Positions 57,717 through 64,000 of a DNA stretch of 64,000 nt are shown in pieces; within the stretch, counting starts at the first letter, position 1; each line of letters opens with the position of its first letter. The notes under the pieces are model-generated. The model did not search any database and had not been told where the DNA came from. It saw nothing but the letters and a program-made list of their open reading frames with translations. This DNA is from Fictibacillus sp. BK138 (GTDB lineage Bacteria > Bacillota > Bacilli > Bacillales > Fictibacillaceae): contig NZ_SGXL01000001.1 of the NCBI RefSeq assembly GCF_004216955.1, positions 1,887,413 to 1,951,412 of the forward strand. The letters are read 5' to 3'. The position numbers and the translations under genes were made by a program.

Positions 57717-59459
57717 TTAAACCAGCTCCTTGCATTTCATGACAACTTCAGATGGCAAGAAAGGATTTCCATCATATTTTAGTAAGCTCTTAATTTTCTC
57801 ATGCTGTCCAACATTCATTTTTAAAATGTTAGCTAATTGTCCAGTTGCGTTATTTTCAACAACGATTACGGTTTTCGCAGAATCGATTAACGGTTTCATC
57901 TCATCAGCCGGGAATGGATGGATCAAGCGGATGTGCGCATGATTTACTTTAAATCCATCAGCTTCAAGACGCGGCATCGCTTCTTCAATAACACCTCTAG
58001 TAGAGTTAAATCCTACAAGAAGAATATCTGGTTCCGCGTGTTGCCCCTGCTTTACTACCGGTACATTGAACTTAAGGTTATTTAATTTGCGTAGACGCTT
58101 ATCCATCTGCTTTTGACGGTTAGCTGCTACTTCCGAAGGTTTTCCAGTTTCATCATGTTCTACACCTGTAACATGGTGAATACCATTTTTCATACCCGGT
58201 ATTACACGAGGCGAGACACCATCTTCTGTAACTTCATATCGTTTAAAGTAACCATCTTTATCATCCGTTTCAGGCAGCTCCTGATTAGGTTCAAGTTTAC
58301 CTCGGCGAATTTCCACACGGCTAAAATCTAATGGTTCTACAGATTGTTTACCGAGTGAAAGCTGAAGATCTGTCAGTAATATAACTGGACATTGATATTC
58401 TTCTGCAATATTTAATGCTTCTACAGCATCATAAAATGCTTCTTCAACAGTACTTGGTGCCATGACTACCTTTGGAATTTCCCCATGTGTCCCGTAAATC
58501 ATCGCCATTAGATCAGATTGTTCTTGTTTGGTCGGAAGTCCTGTAGATGGTCCTCCACGCTGTGTATCAACAACAACTAATGGCACTTCTGTCATTCCGG
58601 ACAGTCCAAGTGCTTCCATCATTAATGAGAGTCCAGGACCTGCAGATGAAGTAATCGTTCTAACTCCAGCATAGTTCGCACCAATTGCCATCGTACATGC
58701 AGCGATTTCATCTTCTGTCTGAATAACTGTTCCGCCAAATTCAGGCAGCTTCTTAATTAGGTACTCCATGATCTCTGAAGCAGGTGTGATAGGATAAGCT
58801 GCCATAAAACGAACGCCGCCTGCAACAAAACCTAATGCGATTGCATCGTTTCCGATCATGAACATTCTCTTTTTGCCATCTGCTTTATTTAATTGGAAAC
58901 CATCAATCTGGCCACCAGATAATTCATTAAAATGATCTGCGCCTTTTTGGATAGCTTCCATGTTCTTTTCTACTACTTTTGCACCTTTGCGGGAGAAAAT
59001 CTCTTCAACGACTTCCAAGTAGCTTTCAACAGGCAGACCTAATACGGCACTTGTCGCGCCGATCGCTACCATATTTTTCATAAGAGAAGTACCAAGTTCA
59101 CTTGCAATCTCCGTAAATGGAACCGCATACAATCTGACATTCAGATCTTCTGGTACAGTAGGATTGAATTTAGAATCTCCTATCACTACTCCGCCGTCAC
59201 GAAGTTCATGTACATTCACATCAATCGTTTCTTGATCGAATGCTATTAAAATATCAAGATCATCAGAAATAGAACGGGTTTCACTCGTGCTAACACGAAT
59301 TTTATTGTTGGTATGACCGCCTTTAATTCTAGAAGAAAAGTGTCGATAGCTATAGAGATAATAGCCAAGGCGATTAAGAGCCATCGCAAAAATCTCACCT
59401 GTACTATCGATACCTTCACCCTGCTGTCCGCCAACTTTCCAAGAAAGTTGATCAATCAT
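57717..59459 (-). CDS. korA: 2-oxoacid:ferredoxin oxidoreductase, alpha subunit (gamma-alpha fusion)
   Basis: A 580-residue fusion: N-terminal gamma domain (VGGQQGEGIDSTGEIFAMAL, FSSRIKGGHTNNKIRVS), then alpha domain (GNDAIALGFVAGGVRFMAAY, TSSAGPGLSLMMEALGLSG). ATG 59459 follows GGGTGGAG; an upstream start at 59525 adds 22 residues without a site. The substrate choice (2-oxoglutarate versus pyruvate) is by family resemblance. Confidence 0.9.
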   Translation of the reverse strand: MIDQLSWKVGGQQGEGIDSTGEIFAMALNRLGYYLYSYRHFSSRIKGGHTNNKIRVSTSETRSISDDLDILIAFDQETIDVNVHELRDGGVVIGDSKFNPTVPEDLNVRLYAVPFTEIASELGTSLMKNMVAIGATSAVLGLPVESYLEVVEEIFSRKGAKVVEKNMEAIQKGADHFNELSGGQIDGFQLNKADGKKRMFMIGNDAIALGFVAGGVRFMAAYPITPASEIMEYLIKKLPEFGGTVIQTEDEIAACTMAIGANYAGVRTITSSAGPGLSLMMEALGLSGMTEVPLVVVDTQRGGPSTGLPTKQEQSDLMAMIYGTHGEIPKVVMAPSTVEEAFYDAVEALNIAEEYQCPVILLTDLQLSLGKQSVEPLDFSRVEIRRGKLEPNQELPETDDKDGYFKRYEVTEDGVSPRVIPGMKNGIHHVTGVEHDETGKPSEVAANRQKQMDKRLRKLNNLKFNVPVVKQGQHAEPDILLVGFNSTRGVIEEAMPRLEADGFKVNHAHIRLIHPFPADEMKPLIDSAKTVIVVENNATGQLANILKMNVGQHEKIKSLLKYDGNPFLPSEVVMKCKELV

Positions 59460-59763
59460 GTACTCCACCCTTTCAGTAACCCAAACGTTAATTTTTGAGA
59501 AATTACCTAGTTTTGTGTTTTTCATTCATGGTGATTTCAACGTTTTGATACGTTAAATAAATTATGTACTAAACGTCTACAATTCTAGACTTAACTTAAT
59601 AAAAATGCAAGTATTCGGCTGAAATTATTCAAACTATTTCAAAAACAGGTAAATCATGTAAGAGACACATTGTTATTGATGCCATGACAGTTCTTGTACT
59701 AATCAATTCTATTATATTTCTCTATATTCCTCCATAAGCAATCTCTGTAGAAAATTTAAATCA
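59460..59763. other. Gap upstream of korA
   Basis: No gene or strong structure is seen; it should hold the korA promoter on the minus strand. AACGT and ACGTT near 59540 form a short inverted repeat of unknown meaning. Confidence 0.4.
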
Positions 59764-59806
59764 CAAAAAAACCTGCTTACTCATTTTGAAGTAAACAGGT
59801 TTTTTC
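59764..59806 (-). terminator. Terminator after spoVS
   Basis: AAACCTGCTTACT and AAGTAAACAGGTTT pair with a short loop, and T-runs flank it on both strands. Confidence 0.85.
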
Positions 59807-59823
59807 ATTTTTTCATTTTTTCA

Positions 59824-60084
59824 TTATCGCGGTTCCACTATTAATTTAATGGCTGTTCTTTCTTCCCCATCAATTAAGATATCTGTAAATGCTGGTATAC
59901 ATATGAGGTCAACTCCGCTCGGTGCTACGAATCCTCTTGCAATCGCTACTGCTTTTACAGCTTGATTTAATGCACCTGCACCGATCGCCTGTATTTCAGC
60001 GCCTCCTCTTTCACGGAGAACACCTGCAAGTGCACCAGCTACAGAATTGGGGTTGGATTTTGCTGAAACTTTTAATATTTCCAT
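59824..60084 (-). CDS. spoVS: Stage V sporulation protein S
   Basis: An 86-residue Alba-like protein (MEILKVSAKSNPNSVAGALA, IGAGALNQAVKAVAIARGFV, DERTAIK-like end). It affects sporulation after stage V. AAGGAGG precedes the ATG. A sigma-H-like promoter lies 41-68 bp upstream. Confidence 0.95.
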   Translation of the reverse strand: MEILKVSAKSNPNSVAGALAGVLRERGGAEIQAIGAGALNQAVKAVAIARGFVAPSGVDLICIPAFTDILIDGEERTAIKLIVEPR

Positions 60085-60124
60085 TGTTTTGAACCTCCTT
60101 CAGGATAGATACCTGTTCTACTAT

Positions 60125-60152
60125 ATTCATTGATCAAGGCTTGTATTCCTGC
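60125..60152 (-). promoter_or_regulatory. Sigma-H-like promoter of spoVS
   Basis: On the minus strand GCAGGAATA (60144-60152), a 12-bp spacer and AATGAAT (60125-60131) fit the sigma-H pattern RnAGGAnWW-N11/12-RnnGAAT. spoVS of B. subtilis is a sigma-H gene. Confidence 0.7.
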
Positions 60153-60284
60153 AGTAACAAATTTACCTGTATCTTTTGTTCTGCTGAGTTGACCTTCTGA
60201 ATAAACCCCGGTTATCTGATTCCCTTAACATTGACAGTTCAAACCTTATTGATTTTTAAAAATCTCGGAATATTGCATATGAAA

Positions 60285-60330
60285 AATAAAAAAACAGGCT
60301 CAAAAGGTTTTAATAGCCTTTTGAACCTGT
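60285..60330 (-). terminator. Terminator after rny
   Basis: CAGGTTCAAAAGG and CCTTTTGAGCCTG pair (one mismatch-type pair), with a long T-run on the minus strand. Confidence 0.88.
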
Positions 60331-60333
60331 TCA

Positions 60334-61899
60334 TTATTTTGCGTATTCTACTGCTCGTGTTTCACGAATAACCGTTACTTTGATATGTCCTGGATAATCC
60401 AGTTCACTCTCAATCTTCTTGGTTATATCGCGGGCAAGTCTATAAGAAGCAACATCATCAATCATATCCGGTTTGACCATGATACGAATTTCGCGTCCTG
60501 CTTGAATAGCAAAAGATTTTTCTACGCCATCAAATGACTCTGAAATCTCTTCCAGCTTTTCGAGTCTGCGAATATACGTTTCTAAAGTTTCACGGCGCGC
60601 TCCTGGCCTTGCAGCTGATAATGCATCTGCTGCTGCCACTAGAGTAGCGATAATTGATGTTGGTTCTGTATCACCATGGTGGGACGCGATACTATTGATA
60701 ACAACAGGGTGTTCCTTATACTTTGTAGCAAGTTCAACCCCGATATCAACGTGGCTGCCTTCAACTTCATGATCAATCGCTTTACCGATATCATGAAGCA
60801 ATCCAGCACGTCTAGCAAGATGTACATCTTCACCTACTTCAGCTGCCATTAAGCCAGCTAAGTAAGCCACTTCTGTTGAATGTTTCAGTACGTTCTGACC
60901 GTAGCTTGTACGATATTTCAAACGACCTAGGATCTTAATTAGATCTGGATGAAGTCCGTGAACACCTACTTCAAACGTAGTTTGTTCACCAACTTCTCGA
61001 ATGTACTCATCCACTTCTCTGCGTGATTTCTCAACCATTTCTTCGATTCTTGCAGGGTGGATTCTTCCATCCTGAACAAGTTTATCCAAAGCCATACGCG
61101 CAATCTCGCGACGGATAGGATCAAAACCAGACAAAATAACAGCTTCAGGTGTATCATCGATGATTAAGTCGATACCTGTTAATGTTTCAAGTGTTCTGAT
61201 GTTTCGTCCTTCACGTCCAATAATTCTTCCTTTCATTTCATCGTTAGGAAGATTTACCACAGAGACTGTTGTTTCTGCTACGTGATCGGCTGCGCAGCGT
61301 TGGATAGCTAGTGAAAGAATTTCTTTCGCTTTCTTGTCCGCTTCTTCTTTTGCACGATTTTCCATTTCTTTTACCATCATTGCCAATTCATGTGTCATCT
61401 CGTTCTCAGTTTCAGTCATAATGATTTGGCGGGCTTCATCCCTGGTAATACTGGAAATGCGCTCAAGCTCTCGTTGCTGTTCCTCCAGCAATTCCTCCAC
61501 TTTGCTTTCAATCTCTTCAATTTGTCGCTGTTTTTTGGTGAGAGATTCCTCACGTCTTTCTAAAGATTCCTCTTTCTTGTCAAGAGTTTCACCTTTTCTG
61601 TCCAGGATCTCTTCTTTCTGAACCAATCGATGTTCTTGTTTTTGAAGCTCGTTTCGACGTTCGCGAATCTCGCGTTCTGCCTCGGTACGTAGCTTATGGA
61701 TTTCATCTTTTGCTTCTAACAGCGCTTCTTTCTTGCTGGCGTCAGCATCGCGCTTTGCATCTTCAACAATTTGCGCAGCTGCACGCTCTGCGCTTGAAAT
61801 CTTCGCTTCAGCAATTGATTTCCTAACAAGATATCCGACAATTGCACCGACACCTAATGAGACAAGCAAACTGGAGATGAATACTGCTAAACTTGGCAT
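60334..61899 (-). CDS. rny: Ribonuclease Y
   Basis: A 521-residue membrane-bound endoribonuclease that starts mRNA decay. N-terminal anchor ([20 protein letters not shown]), long coiled coil to about residue 200, KH domain with [15 protein letters not shown], and HD domain with [12 protein letters not shown]. Partner genes cshA and ricA are in the same window. Confidence 0.96.
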   Translation of the reverse strand: MPSLAVFISSLLVSLGVGAIVGYLVRKSIAEAKISSAERAAAQIVEDAKRDADASKKEALLEAKDEIHKLRTEAEREIRERRNELQKQEHRLVQKEEILDRKGETLDKKEESLERREESLTKKQRQIEEIESKVEELLEEQQRELERISSITRDEARQIIMTETENEMTHELAMMVKEMENRAKEEADKKAKEILSLAIQRCAADHVAETTVSVVNLPNDEMKGRIIGREGRNIRTLETLTGIDLIIDDTPEAVILSGFDPIRREIARMALDKLVQDGRIHPARIEEMVEKSRREVDEYIREVGEQTTFEVGVHGLHPDLIKILGRLKYRTSYGQNVLKHSTEVAYLAGLMAAEVGEDVHLARRAGLLHDIGKAIDHEVEGSHVDIGVELATKYKEHPVVINSIASHHGDTEPTSIIATLVAAADALSAARPGARRETLETYIRRLEKLEEISESFDGVEKSFAIQAGREIRIMVKPDMIDDVASYRLARDITKKIESELDYPGHIKVTVIRETRAVEYAK

Positions 61900-62129
61900 A
61901 TTTCCACCTCCTCTTGCTTATTCTGCTTTTCTGCTTTTCATACTGCATTTCTTGGCGTCATTCATGTTACATGTGCTCTGCACCATTCATGTCGTACAAA
62001 TTCTATACATATCTTTTAATTTCATAAGAAATCAAAATATATCTCCATTTTATAGGTGTGCCAATAGCTTGTCAAGAGAGTCAATCTTCTATAATAATAG
62101 GATGACTTAAAAATAGCAAGGAGCATTAT
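61900..62129. other. rny upstream region
   Basis: No gene is seen up to 62129. It should contain the rny promoter on the minus strand. On the plus strand TTGTCA and TAATAA with 17-bp spacing near 62072-62100 look like a promoter facing the small frame at 62130. Confidence 0.4.
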
Positions 62130-62197
62130 TTGCCTTTATTCGACGAAATTCCGCTTCAAGAAATTAGATTGTTGTCACATTCACTATTGCTTTTGGA

Positions 62198-62226
62198 AGT
62201 GGTTGATTCCGCTCCAGTATGCTCGT
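62198..62226. repeat. Partial copy of the intergenic hairpin repeat
   Basis: GTGGTTGATTCCGCTCCAGT and the following ATGCTCG are the reverse-complement counterpart of the right end of the repeat at 54290-54396, with small changes. Confidence 0.55.
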
Positions 62227-62239
62227 GATGAGAGCAAAT

Positions 62240-62267
62240 ACAAAAAGGGCCAGTCAAATGACTGGCC
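62240..62267 (-). terminator. Terminator after recA
   Basis: GGCCAGTC and GACTGGCC pair around AAAT, with a T-run on the minus strand. Confidence 0.9.
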
Positions 62268-62277
62268 GCATTTCTTA

Positions 62278-63321
62278 CTATTCTGTCAGCTCAAATTCTT
62301 CTTCTAAAGCAGGAGCTTCTACTTCTGCTGCTTTTCCTTCTAACTGATAGTAGTTACGGATTTCAGCAACAATCGCTGCCGCAATCTCAGGGTTTTCTTT
62401 TAAGAATTGCTTAGAATTTTCACGGCCTTGTCCTAAACGCTCACCTTCATATGAATACCAGGCTCCACTTTTTTGGACAATATCAATCTCTGAACCAATA
62501 TCCAAAATTTCTCCTTGATAAGAGATTCCTTCTCCGTACATGATATCAACTTCAGCCGTTCTGAATGGAGGAGCAACCTTGTTTTTCACAACTTTGATCT
62601 TTGTTTTGTTTCCGACAACGTCCTGACCCTGTTTAAGCTGTTCTGCTCTTCTCACCTCTAGACGTACTGAAGAATAGAACTTTAGAGCTCTTCCGCCAGG
62701 AGTTGTTTCAGGATTACCGAACATAACTCCGACTTTTTCACGGATCTGGTTAATAAATACTGCGATCGTTTTGGACTTATTAATCGCCCCTGAAAGTTTA
62801 CGCAATGCTTGAGACATCAATCGGGCTTGGAGACCTACGTGTGAGTCTCCCATTTCCCCTTCAATCTCAGCTTTTGGTACAAGAGCAGCAACTGAGTCAA
62901 TGATTAGAATATCAACCGCACCGCTTCGAACAAGTGCTTCAGCGATTTCCAGCGCTTGCTCACCGGTATCAGGCTGTGACAGTAACAATTCATCGATGTT
63001 AACACCAAGTTTTTGTGCATATACAGGATCCAGCGCGTGCTCAGCATCAATAAATGCGGCTTGTCCGCCGTTTCTTTGTACTTCAGCAATGGCATGAAGT
63101 GCAACAGTTGTTTTACCTGAAGATTCCGGACCATAAACTTCGATTATTCTGCCGCGAGGGTAACCGCCGATCCCAAGTGCAATATCTAAGGCAATGGAAC
63201 CACTGGAAACAGTTGAAACTCTCTGATCAGTCTGTTCACCCAGTTTCATAATTGAACCTTTACCAAATTGCTTTTCAATTTGACGCAGAGCCATATCTAA
63301 AGCCGCTTTTCTATCGCTCAT
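62278..63321 (-). CDS. recA: Recombinase RecA
   Basis: A 347-residue recombinase: Walker [14 protein letters not shown], the Walker B-like [10 protein letters not shown] and [16 protein letters not shown] are standard. It promotes strand exchange and LexA cleavage. I use ATG 63321 ([14 protein letters not shown]), nine bases after GAGGAG; the TTG three bases earlier is also possible. SOS box and promoter lie upstream. Confidence 0.97.
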   Translation of the reverse strand: MSDRKAALDMALRQIEKQFGKGSIMKLGEQTDQRVSTVSSGSIALDIALGIGGYPRGRIIEVYGPESSGKTTVALHAIAEVQRNGGQAAFIDAEHALDPVYAQKLGVNIDELLLSQPDTGEQALEIAEALVRSGAVDILIIDSVAALVPKAEIEGEMGDSHVGLQARLMSQALRKLSGAINKSKTIAVFINQIREKVGVMFGNPETTPGGRALKFYSSVRLEVRRAEQLKQGQDVVGNKTKIKVVKNKVAPPFRTAEVDIMYGEGISYQGEILDIGSEIDIVQKSGAWYSYEGERLGQGRENSKQFLKENPEIAAAIVAEIRNYYQLEGKAAEVEAPALEEEFELTE

Positions 63322-63392
63322 CAAAATTCACTCCTCTAATTTGTATCTTCATTTATTTTTGATTCATTAATTCCTTTGTTAACTACTTTTCT

Positions 63393-63443
63393 ATCATATC
63401 TCTTTTTTATCATTTTGCCAATCATTTTGCGAACATTTATTCG
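63393..63443 (-). promoter_or_regulatory. recA promoter with LexA box
   Basis: On the minus strand TTGGCA (63416-63421), 17-bp spacer and TATGAT (63393-63398) form a strong promoter. CGAATAAATGTTCG (63430-63443) just upstream is an SOS box close to the B. subtilis recA box. Confidence 0.88.
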
Positions 63444-63449
63444 ATTTTT

Positions 63450-64000
63450 TTATTGATCTTCTTTGACCAATTGATTTAATAAGTATAAACCATGTTTTAC
63501 TGTTTTTTCACGAATACTCTTCCTTGTTCCTGCAAGTTTTAAAGGAAAGACTTTTGTCTGCTTCGGCCCTGCAACGCCGATAAAAACTGTTCCAGCAGGC
63601 TTTTCTTCTTGCTGTTCTGGTCCTGCGACACCTGTAAAACTGATCCCGTAATCTGTATTGGCTATCTTTTTAATATGTTCAGCCATCCACTCCGCACATT
63701 CTTCACTGACTGCACCGTAGTTTTTTAGTAAAGAATCAGGTACACTTAGCAAATTTCTCTTTAATTCATTGGAATAGGCAATTATACCGCCTTTAAACAC
63801 AGATGACGACCCTGGCTGATCTGTCAAAACCCTTCCGAACAAACCGCCTGTTAAACTTTCTGCGCAGGCAACAGTAGCATTTCTTTTCATCAAAGTATCC
63901 ATTGTCTGTTTTTCCAGTGTATCATTCTCGTACCCGTAAAAGTAAGCAGATGTTCTTCTCACAATCTCTGACTCTGTCTCATCAAGTAGTTTCTTGGCTT
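63450..64000 (-). CDS. cinA: CinA, C-terminal part (cut by window edge)
   Basis: About 183 residues of the C-terminal domain remain; the frame stays open through the right edge (KKLLDETESEIVRRTSAYFY). The CinA amidohydrolase motifs ATVACAESLTGGLFG, GGIIAYSNELK, GAVSEECAEWM and FTGVAGPEQQEEKPAGTVFI are present; this domain deamidates nicotinamide mononucleotide. It directly precedes recA, as in Bacillus; the upstream half is outside the window. Confidence 0.93.
   Translation of the reverse strand, partial: AKKLLDETESEIVRRTSAYFYGYENDTLEKQTMDTLMKRNATVACAESLTGGLFGRVLTDQPGSSSVFKGGIIAYSNELKRNLLSVPDSLLKNYGAVSEECAEWMAEHIKKIANTDYGISFTGVAGPEQQEEKPAGTVFIGVAGPKQTKVFPLKLAGTRKSIREKTVKHGLYLLNQLVKEDQ

Overview
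This window looks like chromosomal DNA from an aerobic, endospore-forming member of the Bacillaceae. The spore genes sspN, sspO, sspP, tlp, cotE, spoVK and spoVS, together with sirA, lexA-yneA, glnRA and ccdA/ccdC, follow the Bacillus subtilis recA-to-citB/yne gene order almost gene for gene. The overall look (moderate GC, many TTG starts, a selenium locus) would suit Fictibacillus or a relative, but that genus call is inference. No rRNA, insertion sequence, prophage or CRISPR array was seen.

Layout. 1-7.2 kb: start of a dynamin-like gene (cut by the edge), an acetyltransferase, a phosphodiesterase, the helicase cshA, an NhaC-type antiporter, a UDG-like protein, psd and a HesB-like protein. 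7.2-13.6 kb: yneQ/yneP/tlp, sspN, an FbpB-like small protein, aconitase with a CcpC-type operator, and sspO/sspP. 13.7-22.7 kb: a selenium island (selA, a SelW-like selenoprotein, selD, a PhnCDE-like ABC importer, a glycosyltransferase, selB, tRNA-Sec). 22.7-31.6 kb: yneK-like gene, ccdC, an orphan mrpB, ccdA, a VanY-like lipoprotein, a heterodimeric ABC exporter, mnmH (tRNA 2-selenouridine synthase), yneF and sirA. 31.7-45.3 kb: tkt, a second HesB-like gene, ynzC, yneB, yneA/lexA, glnRA, ynbB, hflX, spoVK, a YitT-like protein, a sporulation lipoprotein and a degenerate tyrosine recombinase. 45.3-64 kb: hfq, miaA, mutL, mutS, cotE, ricA, miaB, kbl, tdh, korAB, spoVS, rny, recA and the 3' part of cinA.

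The main discovery is the selenium island. Two genes contain an in-frame UGA that ordinary gene calling would break. selD has UGA (15543-15545) in place of the catalytic cysteine codon. A 78-residue SelW/Rdx-family gene (15162-15398) has a CxxU redox motif. Each UGA is followed by a hairpin with a GU-starting triloop that could act as a bacterial SECIS. A perfect 15-bp inverted repeat between the SelW-like stop codon and selA buries the selA Shine-Dalgarno sequence, which suggests that selenocysteine readthrough may be coupled to SelA synthesis. selB lies in a tightly packed five-gene run with a glycosyltransferase resembling selenosugar synthase SenB and an ABC importer that may carry a selenium oxyanion. 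With mnmH nearby, the cell appears to place selenium in protein and tRNA, and possibly in a small molecule.

Other signals not explained by genes: a six-unit array with an exact 20-bp period upstream of cotE, a three-unit 21-bp array beside selA, a DnaA-box cluster upstream of tRNA-Sec, and clear LexA, GlnR, CcpC, Spo0A and sigma-H type control sites.
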